Below are positions 48,330 through 58,613 of a DNA stretch of 64,000 nt, one piece after another. Source of the DNA: Isoetes taiwanensis (lineage: Eukaryota > Streptophyta > Lycopodiopsida > Isoetales > Isoetaceae); assembly GCA_021234155.1 (NCBI GenBank), contig JAJEKV010000074.1:894154-958153 (forward strand), written 5' to 3'. Every line of letters begins with the position of its first letter. The first letter of the stretch is position 1. The translations under genes were made by a program, and so were the position numbers. The notes beneath the pieces are model-generated. The model was given only the letters and a program-made list of their open reading frames with translations. It did no database searches and was not told the origin of the DNA.

Positions 48330-49413
48330 TCAAGTGAAACACTCATCAAGATTTGTAAAGAAAGGTTGATCACTGTATTCTGTTTCATGTGTCTCGCATG
48401 AGATTGGTTGTGGCAGTACCCATTTTTCATTATGGCCCAACTTGTTTGATATCCAACAATTATCTATATTCTGCAAATGGTCCAAACCTTCAGACTCAGT
48501 GTAATCTGCCCACTTCGATGACTGTTGAACAACCGTAGTATGCCCAACTGATGGTTTAGTTTCAACCTTGGCTGCAAGATTATTTTTATAGGAATTTGGG
48601 ACTGTCTCTTTAGAATCCTTCAGAAAATATCGGTCTATAGAATTTTGATGCAATTTATGTCCACTCTGCAGGTTGCTGACAACTGCACCTTTCCTTACAT
48701 GCTCGGTCTGTTTGACATTTCTTGAGTGAAATGTTTTTGAGCTGCTTTGGCTATCCTTGCGCAATCCTGCATCTGCCACACTGTTGGCCTCCTCAATTTT
48801 ACGTTTGCGCCTTTGAACTTCTGGGATTGAAGTAACATACTTAACATCATCATCACATACCTCCAACATTGAAAACGATGAGCTTGCATTTTCCTACATA
48901 GTCCAAAACATAAGATTGTTAATGCCATTATGTTGTCTATCCAGTTCTACAGATAACCAGTTAAACTAACAAACATTAATCAATTGTACCTGATCTTCGC
49001 AGTATTCAGCCCATTTGCTGTTTAATGTCCGAGGATATACACACGGTGATGCCTTATCTTCATCTGTTACTGGATAATGATTCTCAACTTCGTCAAACAC
49101 ATTAACCAAAGCTTCCCTTTCTGCGGCACCATGGCTGAGATTCAGATCTTGAACTACATTCCTCACGTCCTTGGCATTAAAGGACCTGGCCACAACCTGT
49201 CTGACGGACTGCTTCTCATTGCAAATGGCGCAGACCCACTTGTTACTGGATTTTTTTTCCTGTTTAACCTAAGAATCGGCAGCATTGTAATGCCAAGCAG
49301 AAACTTGAATAAGCAGATCAGACTAAAGACCGTTGTGATTCTGATCAGAACCGCAATGTATTTACCTGAAACATGCAGCATTTGTGGCATTGAAGCGCAA
49401 GGAAGGCCGCCAT
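48330..49413 (-). CDS. MRNIP: MRNIP-like DNA repair protein
   Basis: Three in-phase exons on the minus strand: 49,413-49,366, 49,268-48,990 and 48,893-48,330, each with GT-AG borders, giving 296 residues. It is recognised as a homologue of animal MRNIP, which binds the MRE11-RAD50-NBS1 complex, promotes ATM signalling and protects forks. Residues 9-32 form a split zinc ribbon (C9/C12, C29/C32) within LQCHKCCMFQ and WVCAICNEKQ, followed by VVQDLNLSHG as in the family. SKWAEY (100-105) and SSKWADY (234-240) are paired family motifs, and the protein ends with an acidic-aromatic tail. RRKRK (137-141) is a likely nuclear signal. QNSIDRYF (192-199) fits the PCNA-binding PIP consensus; this is my inference. 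A Mutator-like element ends 65 bp upstream of the ATG. Confidence 0.88.
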
Positions 49414-49466
49414 GTGCCGCTGTAGGGGATCGAATTTGAATTTAGTGCCATTTCCTTACACGGTGG

Positions 49467-49478
49467 AAATTAATTTTA
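49467..49478 (+). repeat. target-site duplication, left
   Basis: AAATTAATTTTA, repeated exactly at 51,608-51,619 on the other side of the Mutator-like element. Because the sequence continues to match for GGAA beyond it, the exact length (9-12 bp or more) is ambiguous. Confidence 0.65.
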
Positions 49479-49719
49479 GGAAACGTACCAAAATAACCTT
49501 AATTGTTCATTCATAATTCGTTTATTGCTATCTTTATCGGGTTTATTCCAGGTTTTATTCAGAGCCATTGATCTGTGGGATATCCCTGGTATTGTGCCAG
49601 ATCAATGGCCATTAAGATTTTCACCCAAAAATAAAAAACCACTTCCTATGGTGTCGATCGAACACATGGTTGAAGCACAAGAAAGAAGCAAAATAAAGAA
49701 GCCAAAACAAAAAAAAAAA

Positions 49720-49905
49720 AAAACCAATAGTCAGAATGAAGACTCGCTCAAGCGACCACACTTGGGACCACTGCATCCTCTCCCTCCACAGATCAATCCT
49801 CTACCACTGCCAAAATTAGGACAAGCAGGGTTGGAGGATTCGAACCTCCAGGCCAAAGCAAAGGCCTCACCAGAACCCTTCCCTCTCTAAACCATGCTTA
49901 ACAAA
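49720..49905 (-). other. tRNA-like / SINE-like segment
   Basis: The minus strand holds a perfect B box with T-arm (GGAGGTTCGAATCCTCC, centred on 49,841) and an A-box-like TGGTTTAGAGAGG about 50 bp before it. An AGGGTT/AACCCT pair closes a shortened, tRNA-like fold without a D arm. A T-run follows at 49,722-49,709 on this strand. It is not a functional tRNA; a SINE head or tRNA relic is likely. Confidence 0.4.
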
Positions 49906-49973
49906 ACATTGCGGAAAGAGCCATTGTTAAACCTGCTAACCGCAACAAACAAAGGTAATGAAATTAGATATAC

Positions 49974-50325
49974 CTTTGGTCTTCACAAGCTTGTTTTCCA
50001 GCTCAGCCTTTGCTCGTATCTGCCTCCGCCTTAAAATTCCATGATATTGCTTTGCATTAACGTAAACAGTTCCTCCTCCATCATCTCGAGAGGGCAAGGG
50101 CATACTGCTCACGGTGCATACCGGCAAGAATGGGTGCATCTTGTATCAAAGAGTCACAAAGATGCGATTTCGGGCAAATATTACATTTGAAAAGCCAATA
50201 AAGAAAAAACAAAATTATCTAACCATTGCTTGAGGCCCATATGCTCGCCACAATACCTCCAAAATCTTGCTTTCTGCATATGGGTATGCTGCCCAACACG
50301 GAATTCAAGGTCGGGTCCATATATC
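49974..50325 (-). pseudogene. NF-YA: NF-YA exon fragments
   Basis: Exon B (50,139-49,974, minus) encodes [20 protein letters not shown] and continues with [20 protein letters not shown], the A1 helix of NF-YA that binds the NF-YB/NF-YC dimer. It ends at a usable donor (AAAG|GTATAT). Exon A (about 50,324-50,224) is a frameshifted version of the preceding NF-YA region (AYPYAES, then AYGPQAM), ending before GT. The next NF-YA block, the CCAAT-binding A2 helix beginning with the KPYLHESRH signature, is not found downstream before the MRNIP-like gene. NF-YA is the DNA-contact subunit of the CCAAT factor; this piece lacks that activity. The position inside Mutator-type ends suggests transposon capture. 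Confidence 0.75.
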
Positions 50326-51152
50326 TACGAAATATTTATTACCACCGGTAGAAGGTAGAAACTAATTTCAATAGGTCATCTCGGTAAATGCCGCACATAG
50401 TAGAAAAAGAGCTAATCGGTCGTTTCTTAACCGGTTAGACTCGAATAAAGATGTAAACTACTCGGTTCGAGGCAATGCCCTTCAAGAACTTTGAGTTTGT
50501 CGACGCAAATAATGTCTCCTTCAGAACTACAAACCCTTCGCCATAATTGTGTGGAATGCCGGAATTCCTGGATCTGCGAATGAAAGCGGTGGCGGGCATA
50601 TATCCACTCGCTAATCCGGCAGTCAAGCCTAACCTGTTGCATGCACAGAGCTCCCGCTGGCCGCCCAGACCCAAAAACGAGGGCTCCAAATAGAAACCAC
50701 CGTCACTTCTTATCCACGCCCATGAAATTCGCTTCTTCCCTTTTTCCAACCATGCCAAGGAAAACCAAGAAAGACCATGGAAAAAGGCAGTTGCCAAGCA
50801 CCCAAAATAGCAATAACCATCCAAGCTCCTCTCACATGGCAAATTATACCGTTTTTCATACAATACTATACGAAAATCATAGTCCAAACCACTGCCTGAA
50901 AACCCTCCCCCAACCCAAAACGAAATTAGCACACTATATTGTTCACTTAATTCCCAAAAAGCCCTTGTATTTTTTAAATTCCCAAAATGCCCTTAATTCT
51001 TAAGTATTTTCCCAAATTCTCTTTGTATTATAAAAATCACTAAAAAATATGTTTTCACAATAGATGCTCATTCTTTACGCAGAAAAATGTTTTTTTACAA
51101 ATCACAAGAATTTGAAACCAAATCATGCTACTTGTTGAGCTCATTTTGCTAA

Positions 51153-51356
51153 TCATATGTTGGAGTTATTTATCCACTAGATATTGAACTTCTTGAAAAC
51201 AATGAAATGCTACCTTCTAAAACATGTCGTTTACCTGGCAGGCGTAAAAGGAAATCAGATAGGACAGAAGACAGGGATAGAGAAAAGCGTGTATACAAGT
51301 GCACACGTTGCGTTGATGGTGGCCATAATGAACGCAGTTGCAGAAATCCTATTTGA
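51153..51356 (+). pseudogene. MULE transposase C-terminal remnant
   Basis: One frame of 67 codons carries the hallmark end of plant Mutator transposases: LPSKTCRLPGRRKRKS, a basic linker, and the zinc knuckle CTRCVDGGHNERSC (C-x2-C-x4-H-x4-C), then NPI and a stop. It sits about 70 bp from the right inverted arm, as expected for the 3' end of a MuDR-like gene. The catalytic DDE part is absent. Confidence 0.85.
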
Positions 51357-51607
51357 TATTTCCATTGCATATTTTGTCTTAATGTGATATTCCAAAATCT
51401 ATTTTCCAGATTGTTGTGATCTGTAAGAAACACTTCCCTGTGTAAAGAATGATCATCTATCGTAAAAACGTGATTTTTGGTAATTTATAAAATACAAGGG
51501 CTATTTGAGAAAATACTTAAGAATTAAGGGCATTTTGGGAATTTAAAAAATACAAAGGGCTTTTTGGGAATTAAGTGAACAATTAAGGTTATTTTGGTAA
51601 ATTTCCC

Positions 51608-51619
51608 AAATTAATTTTA
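51608..51619 (+). repeat. target-site duplication, right
   Basis: AAATTAATTTTA, partner of 49,467-49,478. Confidence 0.65.
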
Positions 51620-52250
51620 GGAAGCGGGTTCCTCTATTAACCTTAGGCGACTATGTGTAAAGTACTTTAAACGTGTTACTCTTGGAAGACTCCAAACAAC
51701 AACAAAACATCATCTCAAGGCCTAGAAGTGAAGTGGCTTTCTGAGCGTCCAAAACACAAGGTGCTGCACACGGAGGGTTGCCCTCCATGGCTGGAGGGTG
51801 AAGTGACTTAAATCATATTTGAAAGTCAAATTCCGACAATCAACCAAATTGCTATTTGAAAACAATAAAGTACTTGATACCGTGACTTTATGAGGATTGG
51901 CCTGAAGAGATCTTTGGTGCTCGGCATGGAACAAGGATGGCAGAAGCATAAGGACAAGTCTAATAGAGGAGAGAATAGAAATACATGTTTTGTCAGTATA
52001 GAAATGAGAGAACTCCTTGAAGACCTCTGATCGATTTTTTGTCACAGAGGACTTCAAACATGTGAGGAGCAGGTTTTGTAGAGAATGTAAGATCTGGAGC
52101 AACACGCATACCAAAAATGCCCGTCTCCATAGCTAATGAAGCTCTCTCTCCCTCTCCCTCGCCCCAGGAATGATAGCGATATATGAGTATTGATGCAGGG
52201 GGTCCGATGGAATTTGTATATTTTAAGTTTGGACCAGTAAATGTAAAGAG
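51620..52250. other. no gene recognised
   Basis: Spacer. The minus-strand open frame at 52,114-51,722 has no recognisable domain. Confidence 0.45.
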
Positions 52251-52254
52251 ACGT

Positions 52255-52338
52255 ATTTGGGAGAACTATCTTCAGATTCACACTTATTCATGCCGTATGT
52301 GGGAGAACTATCTTCAGATTCGCACTTACTCATGAGAT
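52255..52338 (+). repeat. 42-bp tandem duplication
   Basis: Two copies of GGGAGAACTATCTTCAGATT, CRCACTTAYTCATG lie at a 42-bp period. Confidence 0.9.
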
Positions 52339-52339
52339 T

Positions 52340-52484
52340 TTGCTTGCTCTTCATACTGTTTAGATGTTGTATTTGAGTGGGGTGGATTTGCTCTGGTGGA
52401 CATTCTCTCCACTGAGTTTTTAATCCCCATTGTACTTTGTAACTTTCTCTGGATAATAAAGGCTCAAGTCCTTCAAAAAAAAAA
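52340..52484 (+). mobile_element. retroposon 3' end with poly(A)
   Basis: The sequence ends AATAAAGGCTCAAGTCCTTC followed by ten A at 52,475-52,484. The ending closely resembles that of the LINE at 4.4 kb (AATAAAAAGAGTCTCACGTC, CTTC, poly(A)). No coding part remains. Confidence 0.5.
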
Positions 52485-55300
52485 GCACGTGCCTTAGTTT
52501 GAGTTCTACATTTCATTGTAAAGCATGCTAATGTTTGCAAATATGGCATAGAATATTGTGCTTACCATTAACTACTAAATTACTGCAAATGTATAAATAT
52601 TTCTACATCTATAGAGGATGTAAAATTGTAAATCGATGCCAGCTTGGAAAACTTGCAGCAATAGTCTTTAGGCCAACACGGTAGACAAGCCCAGCTCTCA
52701 GAGTGTTAGACAAAATAAAAGTTAAAACCATCCTCTTCTATTTGGGCATTTCTTTCTTTGATCTTTACATTGACCAAATGGTCAGCCAATGGCAAATTTC
52801 AAATTTATTAGTTGGGAATGACAAGTTTGAATTTACTAGTTGGGCTGCAATACCAAATGTAAACTTGCATTAGGGTTTTATGTAGGTGGTTTGAAGACAA
52901 TTGGGAAGGATATATTCTATTATTCTTTTAATTATTGTCTTTCTCATCATTTCTATATCGCTCGCATCTTCAGGGAGGTCCGAGGTTATCGTACACCTAT
53001 AAAGTTTGCGCAATTAGTTTTGTATTGCATGAGGGTATTCTTGTGAAGGTTGAAACTAAGATTCTGGTATAGTATGATATTGAAAATTGTATAAACAAGG
53101 GTGTTTGAGGAGCATAATTTTAGGTGTGGTATGGTTTCTATTTTGAATGTTTTTTGGCCCTTTTGTTTCAATGGTTTGAGGAAATAAAGTATTTGGTTGA
53201 CATTTAGAAAGTGTCGGGCTGAAGACACGACCTGTGCTGATTCCGGTGCAGCTAATGCAGTCGAGTAGTGAAGGAATGCCGGGGCCATAGAGCTTACAAG
53301 TCCATAGTTGTGTGCGTGCAGATCCGGTTCTCTAGAGATGAAGAGCCGATTAGATTTGGTTGCAGTGTGAATAGGTTTGGTTGCAGTGTGAATTTGTGAG
53401 AAGTCTATGGCAAGAAAATGCTTGTGCAAAGAGATGCCTAGTCGACAGTATCTGACGTGTAATATAGCCTTTGTTTTTGCAAAGTTTCTGTTCTTGGTGT
53501 TGTTTGAGTCCTCAAGTTCGTTTATGTTCTCTTTCAAAGTTCAATGGCGGGTAGCGGCCAGTTATGCCGCTCAAGTGTAGCCAATAATATGGCAAACATA
53601 ACTGATGGTTCTTGGCTTTAATTTGCCATAAAATAGTGGACACAATGGTCCTTGTGTCCCATTGATCCGTGCAAGAATTTTTGGGAGAGAAAAAATGCTG
53701 ACTTTCAACGTGGAAGATACCATGATCTAAGGTCCCAAAACCACAACAAAAACCATAACCATAAGGAAAGTGTATGAAATCAAACAGCTCAAGAACAATC
53801 TCATATTGCCCTACACTCCATGTAAATTTTGCAGGCTTTAAAACCGTGTCAAATTAGTGGTTGGCTCCAAGCAAGCTTCACAGCCATAAAGGAGCCAAAT
53901 CATAAAGTATATCACATCTACAACAATCTACACCCGCTTCCAGCACTCTACATTGTCTCCTAGCATTATACATGGTCTCCTGTTGGTCCATTGCTTCAGC
54001 GCGAATGTTGGGAATCTTGAGTTATCCAAATGAATTTGCAGAATCTGAGTAATCTTAAAGGGACTTTGGAATCTGAGTAATCTTAAAGGGACTTGACTAT
54101 TGGATGGAGCCAAACACCAGACACCGAGTCCTAGTTCCCCTGCAGGTCTCACCTTGTAACGACAATAGAAAAAGTTTACTTTAGGTGCATTTGAACTAAC
54201 TGAGTGCAATAGCTCCACCTGTGGCTCACATTATATAATAGAGAAAGTATCAAAATGTGGAACCCGTATGACTGCAACTTGATGTCAATTCATTTGAATC
54301 CATGTCATTGATCCAAGATGCTAGACCATCCTTTCAAACAATGGAGAACCTCCCCAAATAAAACATTGACACAGAAAGGAATAGCCTAAGAAGTTGGAAG
54401 TTATGGATGAGCATAGAGAAAATTAATTGCAAGAACTTATGTCTAATTGCATGACCATACCTTAGAGCACCAAGGTTTGATCATTGTAATTACATGAGGG
54501 AGGGATAATTGTTCCCAACTTGTACAAATCAGAAGGTAGCATCAGTTGCAAATGAGCACCAAACACAGGACAATGTATATGCGAAGCGTTCATGCATCAA
54601 GCAAGCCTAGATGGGAAAAGTAATGACCTTTCATAAAAGGCGCAATCTAGAGATTAAAATCCTCAGTCCATAAAATTTAAAAGAGGAAATGCCAGTACTG
54701 ATAAACCACACTTTTGAGCATTGATGTCGTGACAGTTCAGGGTCTATGAAGCACGAGCATAAGCAAATGGTAAAAAGGGGCTAAGGTCCTCTGTAAATCT
54801 GGTACTATGAACTAGGGTCACGAAGGGTTGGATATTTCTACCTATTTGGTCTAGCAATCCACAGCAAAACTTATAAAAGAAATACCTTTTTGAGAGTGAG
54901 CTCCAGTCATAACGAATGAGAACACGTCCATTTTTATGAAACTGCACATGCTCCTGTATGAAACTGCAACCATTCCTCTGGAACAAACATGAACGCTGCG
55001 CCTGCCAATTAACTAAGGAGATAAAAATTGAACAAAACATATTCTTCTCAACCATCCTTCCATGCAAAATACTTGTCCTTTGGGACAACCTTTCCCTTGT
55101 GGTTTTTGAAAGAGCAAACGACAACCTTTCATGATATCCTCGCAGCAAAGAAGAGACGAACCAGGTAAACACAAGATCGGTAAGACGCATGTGATGTCAC
55201 GTGGTTTAACCTAGAAAACAGGGACATCTAGCTCTGTAGAAAGATGTGGCTTCTTTTAATGGCTCTAAATCAACAAAATCCGGCTGCCAGATACTATGGA
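52485..55300. other. no gene recognised
   Basis: AT-rich spacer. A 183-codon minus-strand frame at 53,537-52,986 lacks any domain and contains simple internal repeats. A 28-bp tandem duplication (GAATCTGAGTAATCTTAAAG, GGACTT) occurs at about 54,037-54,095. The 55.0-55.3 kb part is the upstream region of the SAUR gene; no TGTCTC auxin-response element was seen. Confidence 0.5.
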
Positions 55301-55327
55301 CCATTGGACGTATTCTTCCTTCCTCAG

Positions 55328-55335
55328 TATATATA
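55328..55335 (+). promoter_or_regulatory. TATA box of the SAUR gene
   Basis: TATATATA about 80 bp upstream of the SAUR ATG, at a spacing expected for a transcription start near 55,360. Confidence 0.6.
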
Positions 55336-55413
55336 CCATCTTAGCCCATTTGTGCCTTACCATAACCCAGTTGGGTTCCGTGGATGTAAAATTTCATCTA
55401 TCTTACGTTGAAT

Positions 55414-55749
55414 ATGAGGAAGGGTTTATGGATTAAGAAGAGGTTGCTCAACAAGAGTCCCCATTGCCCAAAGGAGTTGTCTCCCTCTGTAGATGTGCCT
55501 ATGGGATGCATTCCTGTTTATGTTGGAAATGCAACTGAAACTCGACGTTTTGTGATTCCTATTAGTTACTTGTCTCATCCTCTTTTTGAAAGGCCCCTCA
55601 AGCGAAGTGAGGAGGAATTTGGATTCTGTCAAGTTGGTGGTCTTGCCATCCCTTGTGAACCTTCGGCTTTTGTTAACGTTTGTAGTCGTATCTGTCACGA
55701 AATGGGCGGACCTATCCTCAAGGTCAACCGCATGAAGCTGGTGAACTAA
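55414..55749 (+). CDS. SAUR-family auxin-responsive protein
   Basis: An intact, intronless 111-residue ORF. Upstream of the chosen ATG the frame extends only through a TTG. The SAUR core spans residues 27-95: VPMGCIPVYVGN, RRFVIPISYLSHPLF, then EEEFGF followed by GGLAIPCEPSAFVNVC. SAUR proteins are small, short-lived growth regulators that act largely by inhibiting PP2C.D phosphatases and so activating plasma-membrane proton pumps. The N-terminus is basic (KGLWIKKRLLNK), as is common. Absence of introns is typical of the family. A TATA box lies 80 bp upstream and an AATAAA signal at about 55,992. It stands alone, whereas SAUR genes often sit in tandem arrays. Confidence 0.92.
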   Translation: MRKGLWIKKRLLNKSPHCPKELSPSVDVPMGCIPVYVGNATETRRFVIPISYLSHPLFERPLKRSEEEFGFCQVGGLAIPCEPSAFVNVCSRICHEMGGPILKVNRMKLVN

Positions 55750-56089
55750 AAATAACATGTATGATGCTCCAAGTTCATGTAATGATGGGGATACAAAACC
55801 GTTAAATCCAGTTTTGACTAGGCAAAGGAGATTATCCACATATATAAGTGTTTTCTACCATCCAAATGGGATCCATCTAGTGCATTTCCTTTGTGCTATA
55901 GTTAGTTCTAACAAATAGAAATGCTATAGTGATTTTTCATCGCTTACTTAGAGGTTATTATATGAGAAGAACTACTTTGCCACAAAAAAATCAATAAAAA
56001 CAAATGGCTCTTGTACATCTTTTATTATAAAAGACGGGTGGGTGCATGGGACTTCTCCTCTGATGAGTCGGATCACTCCATGTGGTGCA
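55750..56089. other. 3' flank of the SAUR gene
   Basis: Contains an AATAAA signal near 55,992. No gene. Confidence 0.5.
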
Positions 56090-56245
56090 ATTGTGATGCT
56101 CCTTGTGCTATATACGGCAACCCGTTGTATACACTAAAGGACCTTCCCCATACAACGACTCCCTATCGTATGGGCCTCCCGTCTAACTCGTGTGTGAGAT
56201 GGCCAGACAGATGAGCAGTGGACACAGAGACGTCATTCCGGCCCG
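56090..56245 (-). repeat. LTR-like dispersed repeat, copy 2
   Basis: Reverse-orientation partner of 226-375, with the same order of landmarks (TGGCCATC, GTTAGACGGG, GGCCCATAC, GGAGCATCACAA). Confidence 0.45.
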
Positions 56246-58373
56246 TCCCATATGCTCCTACATCAATGAAAGCAAACATATAAACATAAGCACTAGCAAT
56301 AACATAATAACAGTAATACCTTGAAGGGTAGTGATAATTCATCCAACCATAACACACCATCATAGAGATCAAATGGAGGCTCAAGGGGGAGTCTACTAAC
56401 GGCTAGGGGTCTCCAGGTAGATCAGACCAAGCTATGGTAATGACTTGGGTCGGCAATATGAATAGACAATGGCTAGGGTTGACCACTCCATCCGCCCCTC
56501 CTATGCATACTTTGCAGATAAGTTGAATCAGACTCTGTGGTGATTGTAACCTTCCGGAGACGTAATCTCATGGCATCATCCAACGAGTCTATTCCGAATT
56601 GATTCCGAGTTGCATCTCCTCGGTCTGATGAGGTAGGAAAGGCCAGGCCCCTTCTCATAGTGCATTGGTTCCATGGGTGGCCAGAGGATTGTGGCAACAC
56701 ACGTCCTCACTCGACTTGAACTCCCCAAAACAATATCCAGGCCATCACCTACAACTCTGAGAGTTAGAGCGACACTTTTGACTCAGGAAGTGTGGGGCCC
56801 ATACTCGACCCACACGAAGTGACTGTATGAGGACCCCAATAGCCGCGCTCAGCCATGTGGTGGGTTACCTATAGGTGAAGCCATGTAGAAATGGGTTCCC
56901 TCCTTTGGTTAGTTGTTATATAAATAACTTGATCATGCCCCCACACTAGGTGCGTCTACTAATGTAGATTGTATGGTGACGTGGCCTAGAATATATAGAG
57001 CTCGAATAGAATACACATATTTTGTTCAATGGCGGTGGCAGATTATGGTAATGGAGAAGCTCTAAGGGTTATAACGATGGAACTTTAACCATCAGATACG
57101 ACAACGGTACAGCCAGATCTAGCGATAGAGATCCGCATTGGTCATTTTGCAGCCATACCTTAGATGAATCCATTAATTTTTCCCTGGTGGCTATAGCATA
57201 AATGTTTTTTTTTTATAGCACTTTTGTGCAAATGTCCGTCCAGAGTTTCAAGCATTCTGAGGCTATCCAGGTTGCAGCCATGTGGATTTTTTTTAGAATG
57301 TGGATGATTTTTTCATCATTTGATTCCATTCACGGCCAGGGAAATTAATGAAAATTGTAATCAATTATGCGTGCGTTAGGAGAAGGAGTGTCTGGATTCT
57401 TGACCTCCATTTTCATTCGATGTTAGGTTGTTTCCCTCTGCAACAGCTAGATTGTTTCTTTATGTAATAGAGGTGGTTCTCAAGGCCAACATTGCTTGCT
57501 TTAGATGCCAGAAAAAATCGAAAAAGCTCTCAAATCCTACCCTGTGAACCATCTTCATGTTATAAATTCATTTTTCTTAGGTCTCCAGGTGGCCATCAAG
57601 GACTTAATTTAGGATTTTATAGTTTTTATAATGCCTAGACTTGTTTTGTCATTAGAGTAAGATTCGTTAATGAATATTGCATAACGAAATGAAGGATTCT
57701 GCAACAATGCTACAACTCATGAATCTGGAAAGAACTGGTAGTGACACTTGTTTTTAACATTGAGTCTTATCTGCCATCATGTTCAAGGGCAAAAATTGCA
57801 ACAAAAGATCTATGGATTACTGATGGAAGCATTTGTTTGCTATGTATAAAATATCTCCATTCTAGTTTGTGCACAATAATGTGACTTGTATATCATTAAT
57901 TGCAATGGGCTTCTACGATTGTGCATGGGCAACCGGCTTATAAATTGGTTTTAACCTGTGGAGAGAAAAGATGGCTTGCATTGCTATAGAAGTTCTTACA
58001 AGACTATGTTTACTTCGTTTGTATGAGCCACAAGTTGAGATCCTTTTGTTTTGAGCAATTCATATATTTGATTCTTCTCATCCTTATGTCATATAGAAGA
58101 TCGATTCTCGGAAAAATTTCCTTGCCCTGGTCATAAAATCTATCTGATCATACGATATTTAGGCTTGAAGTTAAACATGGCATTTAACTCTTTTGGTTGT
58201 TTCTATGTTCGTGTTTCTATACCTTTGAGCTACTTTGAAGAATGATAATGTCTCTTATGGGACTTTTTTTGTAATTCCATTATGGTGCATATGAGTGAAC
58301 TGTGAATATTGATCAGTGACAAATATAATTTATACCTATATGCGTATATCATAATTTAGGTGTGAGCAAAGAC
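56246..58373. other. no gene recognised
   Basis: The GC-richer stretch at 56.4-56.9 kb probably belongs to the same LTR-like element. The rest is AT-rich spacer without domain-bearing frames. Confidence 0.45.
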
Positions 58374-58613
58374 AACATGGTTTAGCAACATCGGTCTAGT
58401 AATGGGGCGTGGGTTCAAGTACGACAAACCGATCCTATGGTAGAGACCTTAGACCTGCCATATATACTAGATGATCACATGCAAAGAGCTTCTAAGATAT
58501 CATGCTTAGGTAGTGGATTGTCTTCCATGTGATATATAGAATGTGATGTAGAATGTACTCATGATGTGGTGATGAATAAAATGACGTCGTACAATAAGAA
58601 AAACATGGTTTAG
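58374..58613 (+). mobile_element. family 2 SINE with 12-bp target duplication
   Basis: The body, 58,386-58,601, is flanked by AACATGGTTTAG at 58,374-58,385 and 58,602-58,613, an exact 12-bp duplication. The head has a tRNA-like TCGGTCTAGTAATGG (A box) closely followed by GGGTTCAAGTACGAC (B box). The 3' part ends ACGTCGTACAATAAGAAAA. The 3' half also occurs at 43.1 kb. SINEs are copied by LINE enzymes and transcribed by RNA polymerase III. Confidence 0.75.

Larger units (their letters stand above)
49479..51607. mobile_element. Mutator-like element with captured NF-YA exons (Pack-MULE)
   Basis: The outer terminal inverted repeats are 49,479-49,509 (GGAAACGTACCAAAATAACC onward) and the complement of 51,577-51,607, with 29 of 31 bases matching. 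Both ends are flanked by AAATTAATTTTA. A second, longer inverted arm (about 50,922-51,092) pairs with 51,424-51,607 over roughly 170 bp. Between the long arms lies the C-terminal zinc knuckle of a MULE transposase. Between the outer left end and the long arm lie NF-YA exon pieces and a tRNA-like stretch. Long inverted repeats, a duplication near 9-12 bp and host-gene pieces fit a non-autonomous Pack-MULE. The exact left boundary could instead be the inner arm. Confidence 0.7.

Noticed and set aside
49525-49890. 121-codon Lys/Pro-rich plus-strand frame
   Set aside because: Lies antisense to the tRNA-like segment, includes a poly(A) run read as lysines, and has no domain.
50435-50932. 165-codon minus-strand frame inside the Mutator-like element
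   Set aside because: Could be another captured exon, but no homology is recognised; not listed as a gene.
52986-53537. 183-codon minus-strand open frame
   Set aside because: No domain, AT-biased composition and short internal repeats; most likely a chance frame.
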